Shown here: positions 1-9,947 of the stretch, piece by piece
Layout: the number at the start of each line of letters is the position of its first letter
How positions within the stretch are numbered: position 1 is the stretch's first letter
Source: an uncultured Beijerinckiaceae bacterium
Lineage (GTDB): Bacteria > Pseudomonadota > Alphaproteobacteria > Rhizobiales > Beijerinckiaceae
DNA length: 25,922 nucleotides
Assembly: GCA_937863205.1 (NCBI GenBank)
Contig: CALMGA010000196.1
Span: 1 to 25,922 of the forward strand
Direction: 5' to 3'
Made by a program: the position numbers and the translations under genes
The notes under the pieces: model-generated
What the model saw: only the letters and a program-made list of their open reading frames with translations
What the model was told of the DNA's origin: nothing
Databases searched by the model: none

Positions 1-759
1 GGCACGGAGCATGTGCGGACCGTGCTCGGCGATCGGCGGCGCCTGCTGCAGGCGCGGCTGCACCCGATGGCGCTGCTCGTCGCGCTGCGGACCTACGCGT
101 CCGGGCACGGCGAGCGCGGCCGGCTCTCCTGGGAGCCGGTGACGGCGATCGTGGAGGCGCTGAACGCCGCCTTCTACACGGCCTTCAAGGCCGTGGAGCC
201 GACCGGCAAGCGCCTTCTGCTGGCCCTCGACGTGTCGAGGTCGATGGGGATGGGCAGCGTGGCCGGCAGCGGGCTGACCCCGCGCGAGGCGGCGGCGGCG
301 ATGGCCCTGGTCACCGCCGCCACGGAGGAGCGGTGGCAGGTCGTCGGCTTCACCGCCGATACCGGTTCGGGGCCGGCCGGCCGGGGCGTGGGCAAGGCGC
401 TCACTCACCTGCCGGTCGGGCCCTCGATGCGGCTCGACAAGGCGGTGGCGGCGACGGCCGGGCTGCCCTTCGGGGCGACCGACTGTTCGCTGCCGACGCG
501 CTGGGCGCTGGAACGCGGGGTCGAGGCCGACGCCTTCGTGGTCTACACGGACTCGGAGACGTGGGCTGGTCCCGTGCATCCCGTGGAAGCGCTGCGGGAG
601 TACCGGCAGCGGACCGGGATCGCGGCGAAGCTGGTGGTCGTGGGCCTCGTGTCCAACGGCTTCAGCATCGCCGACCCGTCGGACGCCGGCATGCTCGACG
701 TCGTCGGCTTCGACGCGGCGGCGCCGGCCGTCATCGCGGACTTCCTTCGCGGGTCTTGA
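1..759 (+). CDS. TROVE/Ro60-family RNA-binding protein, C-terminal part
   Basis: The reading frame is open from the first base, so the N-terminal HEAT-like TROVE ring is missing and this is a 3' fragment of about 252 residues cut by the window edge. What is seen is a von Willebrand A-like domain: an LALDVSRSMG segment carries a DxSxS metal-site motif, GATDCSLP supplies the usual threonine, and VYTDSETWAG is followed by HPVEALREYR and MLDVVGFD. This order is characteristic of the C-terminal half of Ro60/Rsr proteins. Family knowledge: bacterial Ro proteins bind Y RNAs and misfolded or structured RNA and can tether PNPase in RNA decay; the neighbourhood often includes a Y RNA or RtcB ligase. 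Neither lies inside this window, and the upstream side is unseen. The frame has no disruption, so the gene is probably intact beyond the edge. Confidence 0.88.
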   Translation, partial: GTEHVRTVLGDRRRLLQARLHPMALLVALRTYASGHGERGRLSWEPVTAIVEALNAAFYTAFKAVEPTGKRLLLALDVSRSMGMGSVAGSGLTPREAAAAMALVTAATEERWQVVGFTADTGSGPAGRGVGKALTHLPVGPSMRLDKAVAATAGLPFGATDCSLPTRWALERGVEADAFVVYTDSETWAGPVHPVEALREYRQRTGIAAKLVVVGLVSNGFSIADPSDAGMLDVVGFDAAAPAVIADFLRGS

Positions 760-875
760 CCCGCGAGGGCTGACGTCGGGGGCGGCGGTACACCGCCGTC
801 CCCATTGGCCGTCCCCACCCGTTGGAACATGGTCCGCATCGCGGCTGTTGCTCCCGAAACAGGAGTCGCCCCACC

Positions 876-2093
876 ATGCCCGGACCGCTCGACGGCTTCC
901 GCGTCATCGATCTCACCTCCATGATCTCCGGCCCGCTGGCGACGGCGATGCTGGGCGACCAGGGGGCGGACGTCATCAAGGTCGAGGCGCCGGGCGGCGG
1001 CGATCACACGCGGGGCGCCGCCAACCGTCGCGGCGGCGTGTCGGCGTCGTTCCTCCACAACAACCGCAACAAGCGGTCCGCCGTTCTCGACCTGAAGAGC
1101 GAGGCGGGGCGCGCCGCGCTGCTGCGGCTGGCCACGGGCGCCGACGTCTTCGTGCAGAACTTCCGCCCCGGCGTCGCCGAGCGCATCGGCGTCGGCGAGG
1201 CGGCGATCCGCGCGGTGTCACCGGCGGTCATCTACGTGTCCATTTCGGGCTTCGGCGAGGAAGGTCCCTACGCGCAGAAGCCCGTCTACGATCCCCTGGT
1301 GCAGGCCGTCTCGGGCCTTGCCTCCGTGCAGGCCGGCTCGGACGAGGCGCAACCCCGGCTGGTGCGGACCATCCTGCCCGACAAGCTCACCGGCATCGTC
1401 GCCGCCCAGGCGATCACCGCCGCCCTGTTGTCGCGCGCCCGTACCGGCGAGGGCCAGCATGTCCGCCTGTCGATGCTGGATGCCGTGATCGCCTTCCTGT
1501 GGGCCTCCGACATGGGCAGCCAGACCTTCGTCGAGGGCGACCTGCCGCAGCAGGAGGCGGCGAGTTTCGCCGACCTGATCTACGAGACCGCCGATACGCC
1601 GATCAGCGTCGCCGTGCAGTCCGACCGCGAATGGCGGGCGCTGATCCGGGCGCTGGACAAGCCGGACTGGCTTGACGACCCGCGCTTCCGCACGGTGGAA
1701 CTGCGCCAGCGCCACATCAACGAGCGCCTCGCCCTGACCCAGGACGCATTGCGCACCCGGCCGGCGGCGCACTGGCTCGATGCGCTCACCGCCGCCGGCG
1801 TGCCCTGCGCCCCGGTGCTGACGCGCACCGCGACCCTTCTCGACCCGCAAGTGCGGGCGAACGGCATCGTCGTCGAGGTCGAGCACCCGCGCGCCGGCCG
1901 TGTCCGGCAGGCCCGCCCGGCCGCCCGCTTCTCCGCCACGCCCTCGACGATCCGCGCCGGCGCGCCGGATTACGGCGCCGACACCGCCGCCGTGCTGCGC
2001 GAGGCCGGACTCGACGCGGCGGAGATCGGACGGCTGTGCGCCGCCTTCGCGCCCGGTCATGCCGACGAGAACGCGCGGGATGCTGCGGAATGA
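876..2093 (+). CDS. CaiB/BaiF-type class III CoA-transferase
   Basis: This gene encodes a 405-residue protein, the normal length for family III CoA-transferases, which move CoA between an acyl-CoA and a free carboxylate through an aspartyl-CoA intermediate. The start PGPLDGFRVIDLTSMISGP and the QNFRPGV and SISGFGEEGPY motifs are family hallmarks. The aspartate in PDKLTG falls at residue 169, the position of the catalytic Asp in formyl-CoA transferase. The ATG at 876 is preferred because AGGAG lies 10 bases upstream and the family N-terminus begins there; the frame is open farther upstream, but that sequence looks non-coding. The TGA overlaps the ATG of the next gene (ATGA), which suggests translational coupling to a glutathione transferase. 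The acyl substrate cannot be told from sequence; generic annotation is safest. Confidence 0.92.
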   Translation: MPGPLDGFRVIDLTSMISGPLATAMLGDQGADVIKVEAPGGGDHTRGAANRRGGVSASFLHNNRNKRSAVLDLKSEAGRAALLRLATGADVFVQNFRPGVAERIGVGEAAIRAVSPAVIYVSISGFGEEGPYAQKPVYDPLVQAVSGLASVQAGSDEAQPRLVRTILPDKLTGIVAAQAITAALLSRARTGEGQHVRLSMLDAVIAFLWASDMGSQTFVEGDLPQQEAASFADLIYETADTPISVAVQSDREWRALIRALDKPDWLDDPRFRTVELRQRHINERLALTQDALRTRPAAHWLDALTAAGVPCAPVLTRTATLLDPQVRANGIVVEVEHPRAGRVRQARPAARFSATPSTIRAGAPDYGADTAAVLREAGLDAAEIGRLCAAFAPGHADENARDAAE

Positions 2094-2779
2094 TCGATTT
2101 TCACTATTGGCCGACGCCCAACGGTTGGAAGGTCGCCATCATGCTCGAAGAGTGCGGGCTGCCGTACCGAACGATCCCCGTGGACATCCGGCGCGGCGAG
2201 CAGCACGCGCCCGCCTTTCTCGCCATCAGCCCGAACGGCCGCATGCCGGCCATCGTCGACCACGACGCGTCCGGCGGGTCGCTCCCGGTCTTCGAGTCGG
2301 GGGCCATCCTGCTGCACCTCGCCGAACGGGCCGGGCGCTTCGCCCCGACGAGCCCGCGCGAGCGCATCGCACTGATGGAATGGCTGTTCTGGCAGGTCGG
2401 CAATCTCGGACCGATGGCCGGCCAGCTCAGCCATTTCGTGAACTACGCCATCGGGGACCACCCCTATTCCCACGAGCGCTACGCCGCCGAATACCGCCGC
2501 TGCCTTGGCGTGCTGGAGCAGCGCCTTCACGGGCGCGATTTCATCCTCGGCGAGTATTCCATCGCCGACATGGCGTCGTGGCCCTGGGTGCTGATCGCCA
2601 AGCCGCTGGGGCAATCGCTGGATGACTTCCCCAACGTGACCCGCTGGCGGGCGGCGATCAGGGATCGTCCGGCAGTCCGCCGTGGCGTCGACCTTTGCAA
2701 GGACCTGCGCCGCTCGGCGCCGCCGGGCGACGAGGAACGACGCATCCTGTTCAACCAGACAACCCGACCCGCGTCTTGA
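2090..2779 (+). CDS. Nu-class (YfcG/YghU-like) glutathione S-transferase
   Basis: The 229-residue product has an N-terminal thioredoxin-fold GST domain: TPNGWKVAIMLEE at residues 9-21, SPNGRMPAIVDHD around 48-59, then VFESGAI, in which Glu69-Ser70 binds the glutamyl group of glutathione. An all-helical C-terminal domain follows, with the usual FILGEYSIADMASWPW segment. The TPNG motif and the SPNG-PAIVDH pattern match E. coli YfcG, a disulfide-bond reductase that uses Thr/Asn rather than a catalytic cysteine, so glutathione-disulfide reductase activity is inferred. The start ATG overlaps the CoA-transferase stop by four bases, marking a two-gene operon. The gene is complete and ends before a palindromic repeat that may terminate transcription. 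Confidence 0.9.
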   Translation: MIDFHYWPTPNGWKVAIMLEECGLPYRTIPVDIRRGEQHAPAFLAISPNGRMPAIVDHDASGGSLPVFESGAILLHLAERAGRFAPTSPRERIALMEWLFWQVGNLGPMAGQLSHFVNYAIGDHPYSHERYAAEYRRCLGVLEQRLHGRDFILGEYSIADMASWPWVLIAKPLGQSLDDFPNVTRWRAAIRDRPAVRRGVDLCKDLRRSAPPGDEERRILFNQTTRPAS

Positions 2780-2853
2780 AGGCGGCCGGCGCGTACCAGG
2801 ACCGGCCGGTTCCGTCCCGGCACCCGCGATGCACGCGAGTGCCGCGGCGTATC

Positions 2854-2953
2854 AGAGCACCGGACCCGAAATCGGATCCGGTCCGATGCTCTAAGTCGGT
2901 GTGCCGCATCGGATTCCTCCGAAAACCGCTGCGCACTTTTCGGTCCGATGCCT
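2854..2953. repeat. Composite Rhizobiales-type intergenic palindromic repeat
   Basis: This repeat has two halves. The first arm AGAGCACCGGAC (2854-2865) pairs with GTCCGATGCTCT (2881-2892), giving a 12-bp stem with one mismatch around an inner CGGATCCG. The second half, read on the minus strand from about 2953 to 2900, runs GCATCGGACCGAAAAG ... CGGTTTTCGG ... ATCCGATGC, nearly the same as the copy at 5613. It fills the gap between two convergent genes and reaches the stop codon of the minus-strand gene, so it could act as a bidirectional terminator or RNA stabiliser. Similar elements are common between genes in Rhizobiales. Confidence 0.8.
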
Positions 2954-3684
2954 TAGTGCGCCGAGGCGCCGGCCTTCTGCTCGTCCGGCCCATGCAGCCA
3001 TTTGCGGGCCATCTTGACCGAAGCGTGCCCGCTCAGCGCCGAGCCATGGCCGAAGCAGGCGATGTCATAATCGTAGCCGGCGAGCTTCTTCTGGCTGCGG
3101 CGCCCGTCCGCCTCGTCCTCGTAGGCGAGCGGCGACATCAGGTCGCCGAAAAGGTGAATGCAGGTATCGCCGACGAACATCACCTTGTGACCGATCCACT
3201 GCAGGGCGACCTGTCCGGCGCAGTGCCCGGGGGTGCCGATCACCTTGAGGCCGCCTGCAAGCGGCAGCACGTCGCCGTCCTTGAAGGCGTGGTCGATGTG
3301 CGCCGGCGGCACCGTCAGGCCCGGCTTGGAGACGAGCTTGAACATCAGCCGCGAGATCAGCTCGGGCGCCGCCGTCATCGGACGGAAGCCGGACCCGGCC
3401 TCGGCGATGGGCGCGTCGATCGCCGAGATCCAGGTCTGCGCCCCCGACACCCTCACGACCTCGGCCAAGCCGCCGATGTGGTCGGGATGGGCGTGGGTCA
3501 GCACCACGTGACGGATCTCGCTGGGGCGCCGCCCGATGTTGCGGATGCCATCGAAGATCTTGTCGGTCTTGCCGGCCCATCCTGCATCGATCAGCACCAA
3601 ACCGTCGCCGCCATCGATCAGGAAGGTGTTCACCGTGCCGCAGGGGATCGCATACACCCCGAGCCAGATCTGCTTCGCGCCCAT
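2953..3684 (-). CDS. Metallo-beta-lactamase-fold hydrolase
   Basis: This gene encodes a 243-residue protein of the MBL superfamily. The metal-binding THAHPDHIGG motif is at residues 63-72, the downstream histidine is in GTPGHCAGQ, the bridging aspartate is in VGDTCIHLFGD, and a last histidine is in CFGHGSAL. The N-terminal part, ending VLIDAGWAG, is the standard opening beta sandwich. No signal peptide is evident, so it is probably a cytoplasmic thioester or lactone hydrolase of glyoxalase-II or quorum-quenching type; the substrate is unknown. The ATG at 3684 is chosen over the TTG one codon upstream because GGAG sits 8 bases before it. The gene is convergent with the GST gene and lies downstream of guaB and a small lipoprotein gene, so it might share their transcript, although a gap of about 150 bases makes that uncertain. 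Confidence 0.9.
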   Translation of the reverse strand: MGAKQIWLGVYAIPCGTVNTFLIDGGDGLVLIDAGWAGKTDKIFDGIRNIGRRPSEIRHVVLTHAHPDHIGGLAEVVRVSGAQTWISAIDAPIAEAGSGFRPMTAAPELISRLMFKLVSKPGLTVPPAHIDHAFKDGDVLPLAGGLKVIGTPGHCAGQVALQWIGHKVMFVGDTCIHLFGDLMSPLAYEDEADGRRSQKKLAGYDYDIACFGHGSALSGHASVKMARKWLHGPDEQKAGASAH

Positions 3685-3834
3685 CAACCGTTCTCCGCGC
3701 CCGGATCACCGGCGCCCGCTCCAGCAGATAGGGTTGCCACCGCCGGCTGACAGGTGCGCGGCCGGAGCTTGCGCCGATGGGTCGGGGTCAAGGCAGATGC
3801 CTCGCCGATGCATGCCTGTTTCGGGCAGCGGCGC

Positions 3835-4011
3835 TCAGTAGCAGACCGTGCGCGCCTGCCCGCCTTCCGAGGTGTGCTGGCAGGTATCGCGCGGCTTCTC
3901 GGGATCGGTCGCGGCCGTGCGCGGCGCGCCGTCGCCCACGCAGCCCCCGACAAGAAGCGCGAGGAGCAGCGCCGCGCCCCGTCCTCTCCGTTTCGTCAGC
4001 CGCCTGGCCAA
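3835..4011 (-). CDS. Small predicted lipoprotein downstream of guaB
   Basis: This 58-residue frame begins with TTG, three bases after the guaB stop and in the same frame. Its N-terminus is strongly basic (MARRLTKRRGRG), followed by the hydrophobic stretch AALLLALLVGGC, whose LVGGC is a good lipobox; lipid attachment is predicted at Cys24. The mature part is short, charged and polar and has two more cysteines (DTCQHTSEGG and the end VCY), which could form a disulfide. GGGGA about 9 bases upstream, inside the end of guaB, can serve as a ribosome-binding site. Position and spacing suggest co-transcription with guaB. No family was recognised and function is unknown. The lipoprotein signal is the main reason to believe the gene is real, and the non-ATG start is a caution. 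Confidence 0.6.
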   Translation of the reverse strand: MARRLTKRRGRGAALLLALLVGGCVGDGAPRTAATDPEKPRDTCQHTSEGGQARTVCY

Positions 4012-4014
4012 GTC

Positions 4015-6047
<2,033 letters not shown>

Positions 6048-7484
6048 TTGCCCCGCTATGCCCTGACCGCGCTGATCGTCGCCTGCGCCCTGCTGATGGA
6101 GAACCTCGACGGCACGGTGATCTCGACCTCGCTGCCGGCGATCGCTAGGGATCTCCACGAGGATCCGATCGCGCTGAAGCTGGCCCTCACCTCCTACCTG
6201 CTGGCGCTGGCCGTGTTCATCCCCGCGAGCGGCTGGATGGCCGACCGTTTCGGCACCCGCACGGTGTTTCGCGCCGCCATCGTGGTGTTCACCGGCGGCT
6301 CGATCCTGTGCGGCTTCTCGGGTTCGCTGACCGGCTTCGTGCTGGCGCGCATAGTCCAGGGCATCGGTGGGGCGATGATGACACCGGTCGGCCGCCTGCT
6401 GCTGCTGCGCTCGGTCGAGCGCCGCGATCTCGTGAAGGCGATGGCCTATCTCACCGTGCCCGCCCTTCTCGGCCCGATGCTGGGACCCCCCGTCGGCGGC
6501 TTCATCACCACCTATTTCCACTGGCGATACATCTTCTGGATCAACGTGCCCATCGGCGTGCTCGGCGTCACGCTGGTCAGCCTGTTCATCGAAAACATCC
6601 GCGACGACCAGATCCGGGCGCTCGACGTTCGCGGGTTCCTCCTCAGCGGCACCGGCCTGTCGGCGATGGTCTTCGGCCTGACGCTGCTGGGGCGCGGCTT
6701 CGTGCCCTTTCCCTACGTGCTGGCTCTGATCGGCTCGGGCGCGGCGGTGTTCGCGCTCTACGTCGTTCATTCCCGGCGCGTCGCCCACCCGATCATCGAT
6801 CTCGGCCTTCTCAAGGTCGAAACCTTCCGGGTCAGCGTCACCGGCGGTTCGCTCTTCCGCATCGGCGTCGGCGCCGTGCCGCTTCTGCTGCCCCTGATGC
6901 TGCAGCTCGGCTTCGGCATGTCGCCGCTGCGCTCCGGGCTGACGACCTTTGTCGCCGCAATGGGGGCGATGGCGATGAAGGCGACGGCGTCGCCGATCCT
7001 CAACACCTTCGGCTTCCGCCGCGTGCTGGTGTTCAATGGCGCGATCGGGGCGGCCTTCATCGCGGTCAACGGGCTGCTCTCGCCGGCGACGCCGATCACG
7101 CTGGTGCTGGGCGTACTGCTGGTCGGCGGCTATTTCCGCTCGCTGCAGTTCACCGGCATCAACGCCATCGCCTACGCCGACATCGATCAGGCGCTGATGA
7201 GCCGTGCGGTGTCGTTCGCGGCGGTGGCACAGCAGCTCGCCCTCAGCGTCGGCGTGGCTTTGGGCGCCGGGGTGGTGCAGATCGCCAGGGATCGCCACGG
7301 CGGCGTACTGGAACTCGCCGACTTCCACTGGGCCTTCCTCGCCGTGGCGCTGGTGTCGGCAAGCTCGCTCTTCGCCTTCGTGCGCCTGCCCGCCGATGCG
7401 GGAGCGTCGCTGTCGAGTCGCACCGGCGCCACGACGGCCGAGCCTTTGAGTGCAGCTAAACCCCTGGGAACCGGTGCCGGCTAG
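6048..7484 (+). CDS. DHA2-family MFS multidrug exporter (EmrB-like)
   Basis: This gene encodes a 478-residue integral membrane protein, probably a drug:proton antiporter of the inner membrane. Helix 1 contains ENLDGTVISTSLPAIA, the drug:H+ antiporter signature. GWMADRFGTRTVFR is MFS motif A, ARIVQGIGGAMMTPVGRLLL is motif B, and LLGPMLGPPVGGFI is the antiporter-specific motif C; about 14 hydrophobic segments are spread through the chain. The start is TTG at 6048: an in-frame TGA ends at 6029, no in-frame ATG comes before helix 1, and GGAG at 6033 is well placed. No membrane-fusion (EmrA) gene or regulator is adjacent. It may act alone on an unknown hydrophobic substrate. Decayed DNA follows downstream. 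Confidence 0.92.
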   Translation: MPRYALTALIVACALLMENLDGTVISTSLPAIARDLHEDPIALKLALTSYLLALAVFIPASGWMADRFGTRTVFRAAIVVFTGGSILCGFSGSLTGFVLARIVQGIGGAMMTPVGRLLLLRSVERRDLVKAMAYLTVPALLGPMLGPPVGGFITTYFHWRYIFWINVPIGVLGVTLVSLFIENIRDDQIRALDVRGFLLSGTGLSAMVFGLTLLGRGFVPFPYVLALIGSGAAVFALYVVHSRRVAHPIIDLGLLKVETFRVSVTGGSLFRIGVGAVPLLLPLMLQLGFGMSPLRSGLTTFVAAMGAMAMKATASPILNTFGFRRVLVFNGAIGAAFIAVNGLLSPATPITLVLGVLLVGGYFRSLQFTGINAIAYADIDQALMSRAVSFAAVAQQLALSVGVALGAGVVQIARDRHGGVLELADFHWAFLAVALVSASSLFAFVRLPADAGASLSSRTGATTAEPLSAAKPLGTGAG

Positions 7485-7944
7485 GTCGGCCCCGGTTCGG
7501 CGGTGGGTTCAACATCCCGATCGGAGATCGAACGTATCTGCTGAACGGATCAGCACTCGGCATCGAGTGGCGGGGTGCGGCGGTGACCTCGCTCATCGGA
7601 CTCACGACCCGATCTCGCCGATCGATACGATCGGGGACGCCGACGAGGAAGTTCGAGGCGGGTGAACTTGCCCGCTGAAAGCGCACGAGCCTAATAGTAC
7701 TGCGTCATAAGCTGGATGGATGGTGTCGCGTGTTGGTCCGATTGCAACAGGGACATCGGGCAAGGCGCTGGACCAGAGCGATGGTGCGCCGCCATCGCGC
7801 GGTGGCGATGGAGGTGGGCCGTGATGCTCGGGCCGGACCAGGGGAGCCGCGGGGTCGGCGACCGCTGGAAAGGCGAGGCAACGGGCGGCTCGTGGCGCAA
7901 GCTGAAGCCGAGGGGGCAAGCTTGAAACCGAGTAGATTCGCGTC
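7485..7944. other. Non-coding or decayed stretch
   Basis: No credible gene was found in these 460 bases. Open frames on both strands are shadows without recognisable domains. A decayed histidine-kinase fragment follows, so this is probably also eroded sequence. Confidence 0.5.
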
Positions 7945-8169
7945 GATGCCCGGGATGTCGCCAGCACCGTCGTCGCCCTGTTTCATTCCCGCGCCGTGGA
8001 GAAAGGGCTCGACCTCGCGACGCGCTTCGCCCCGAGCTTCCCCAGGCGGTCGAGGGCGATCCGACACGGCTCCAGCAGATCGTCAGCAATCTTATCAACA
8101 ACGCGCTGAAGTTCACAAAGGTCGTTCACGTCATGGTCGACGTCCGCTACGAGTCCGGCTCGCTCGTTT
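7945..8169 (+). pseudogene. Histidine kinase fragment (start of HATPase_c), frameshifted
   Basis: The translation from 7945 (DARDVASTVVALFHSRAVEK followed by GLDLATRFAP) is the linker that precedes the ATPase domain in hybrid sensor kinases. Near 8035 the frame must shift by one base to continue as ELPQAVEGDPTRLQQIVSNL and INNALKFTK, the N-box region with the ATP/Mg-binding Asn. The frame ends at TGA 8167-8169 shortly after the N box, so the G boxes are missing, as are the dimerisation/phosphoacceptor helix and the sensor. A stop (TAG at 7933) lies just upstream in the first frame. It is a non-functional remnant; the likely lesion is loss of one C in the run at the end of RFAP. Confidence 0.8.
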
Positions 8170-8464
8170 GATGCACGCGACGTCGCGATCTCGCGAACAT
8201 GCGCCGCGCTTGCGAAGCGTTTGGCTCCGCAGGAAGAGACGTCCGCCGTCGCAGGAGCGCCGACCGCCCGCGCCCGACCATAGCTTTTTAGATTTGGTTT
8301 GCGCAGGGCACCACAGCGGCAGGCTCATCGCAACCGCGGCGTCTTACCTCGGTGTGCGACCAGACTTACGGCACGGTCGTCATAGGACGCCGCGACCTCG
8401 ATCAGGCCGTGTCGGTGAATTTTGATAGATCGCCAACCCCTGACAGGGGATCACCGTGCTCCAC

Positions 8465-8764
8465 TCAAATGATGCCGGACACGCAGCACCTGTTGGGAAC
8501 CGGACTTGGCACTCCTGCTTTCAGCCAGCAGCGCGCGGAGGCGCTTTGGAACCCCGGTTTCACATAGGTCCAGGCCGCGCAGCTTCCGCTCGCCACGCAG
8601 GCGTGCGCGCACGCTCCTGGGCCGCCGGCGATCGGGAAATGGGTGAGATCGTCACCGGGGCGATCGGTGTTGAACTCGACGTTTCCCGCGGAAGCGAGAC
8701 TGGGAAGAAGGACAATAGCCGCGCAGGTTGCGACACGAAGAAGTGCGGCGCGTACGTTGACCAT
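8465..8764 (-). CDS. Small secreted PAN/Apple-domain protein
   Basis: This gene encodes a 99-residue protein with a signal peptide (basic MVNVRAALLR, a hydrophobic core, then LASAG as the probable cleavage site) and one PAN_4-like domain. The domain has NTDRPGDDLTHF, cysteines in ACAHACVASGSCAAWTYV, ARCWLK and NRCCVSG; this spacing is typical of small bacterial PAN/Apple modules that bind proteins or sugars outside the cell. The frame is open upstream, but the ATG at 8764 precedes the signal peptide and has AAGGG about 12 bases away. It appears intact even though both flanks are decayed, and it stands alone, so no partner can be named. The function is probably periplasmic or extracellular binding; the ligand is unknown. 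Confidence 0.75.
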   Translation of the reverse strand: MVNVRAALLRVATCAAIVLLPSLASAGNVEFNTDRPGDDLTHFPIAGGPGACAHACVASGSCAAWTYVKPGFQSASARCWLKAGVPSPVPNRCCVSGII

Positions 8765-9523
8765 GGGACAGCTGCCCTTTCGAAAGCGTCCGAGCCGGAT
8801 CACTTCTCGATGGGACGGCAGCGGGCTGCAATTAGACCTACGTTGTAGGACCTCGTCGGGGCGGAGGGCACAAGCCGTGTCGTTTCTCTCCCGATCGCGA
8901 ATCCAGCGCCGGATAGGGCGCCATGATGACGTGCGTCTCCGGCCCGAGCCAGATCGGCGTGTCAGCAACCGCGATGACCCGCCGCCGGCAAGTACATGGT
9001 CCGAACGTCTGCGGTCAGCGCGACCGACCGGACGACGGAAATCCGGGATCTCCATGACGACGGGCTATGTCAAGGCGCCGGTCAGCGCCGTGACGGCGAC
9101 CGATGGCGGCGACGTCAGCGATCTCGGCTCCGTCAACGAGGCGATGGGATCCTGGCCCCCTGCCACGGGGTGGGCTAACCCCCGACACCGTGCCGGACAA
9201 TGATCGGAACTGGGCGTCCGCCACACCTCCGAATGCCTGATCAGCCATCGGTTGCCCGCCACGCGGACGGCATTCCGGGCCGGACCTCGACTCGTCGGGT
9301 TTGGCAGTCGATCGCCCCGCCGTTCTCGGGAGGCTGGATTGCGCATCCACGCTCTTGTGCAGCCGATCGCTGCGGCCCCGGCGCCGGGCGCCTGCGAACT
9401 GCACCCTGTCGCTGCGTCCGCTCGCCGTTTCGCAGACGGAAAACAACCGGGCTCTGATCGGCGGCACTCCCCGGCGTCGACCAGCCCTTCCCAGCGAGCT
9501 GGGTCGACAGCCATTGCGGCGAG
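8765..9523. other. Decayed intergenic stretch
   Basis: No intact gene was found in about 760 bases. On the minus strand near 8977-8889, a run reading VIAVADTPIWLGPETHV faintly resembles the WLGPxxH segment of FAD monooxygenases, but it is too short to call. The rest shows only low-complexity shadow frames. It lies between the PAN-domain gene and an RND-pump fragment and looks like eroded sequence. Confidence 0.4.
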
Positions 9524-9860
9524 ATGATCGGCATCTGGCGCCAGCCCGGCGCCAATACGCTGCAGCTCGTCGACCAGATCAAGGGCATGCTGCCCATGCT
9601 CGCCGCCGCATCCCGCCCTCCACCAAGCTGTCGGTCGTCAGCGACCGCCCGATCTCCATCCGCGACAGCTTCGCCGACGTGAGGATCACCCTGGCCGGCA
9701 CGTTCGTGCTGGAAAATCGTGGTGAACTTCGCTTTCCCGCACGAGCCTTAAGCGACCGTGATCCCGACGATGACGCTGTCGCTCGTGGGCACCTTCGCGG
9801 CGATGCAGGGGCTCGGCTACAGCCTCGACAACTTGTCGTTGCTTGGCCTGAAAGCGGCAG
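9524..9860 (+). pseudogene. RND efflux pump (AcrB/MdtB/MdtC-type) internal fragment
   Basis: Three pieces in two frames rebuild one stretch of an RND pump. The first, from 9524, reads IGIWRQPGANTLQLVDQIKG. The second, in the next frame from about 9605, reads IPPSTKLSVVSDRPISIRDS and FADVRITLAGTFVLE, which enters the helix after the porter domain. The third, back in the first frame from 9755, reads TVIPTMTLSLVGTFAAMQG and LGYSLDNLSLLGLKAA. The join between the second and third pieces also contains a TAA. In intact pumps this region lies about 300-400 residues from the N-terminus; everything on either side is missing. It cannot be functional. It lies beside, but convergent to, the Tad operon. 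Confidence 0.82.
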
Positions 9861-9947
9861 CGACGTCGCCGCAGGCTCGTCGATGCCGCCGCCTGCCACC
9901 GCCCTGACAATAAGCTGGGTGGCATTTCAGATATCGTCGGGCTCACG

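Noticed and set aside
543..1058. Long minus-strand open frame across the TROVE/CoA-transferase junction
   Set aside because: It is antisense to two well-supported genes and its translation is arginine/alanine-rich low complexity, as expected of a GC-rich shadow frame.
8437..8449. CCCCT-GAC-AGGGG hairpin after the PAN-domain gene
   Set aside because: The stem is only five pairs and no T-run follows on the minus strand, so a terminator is not supported.
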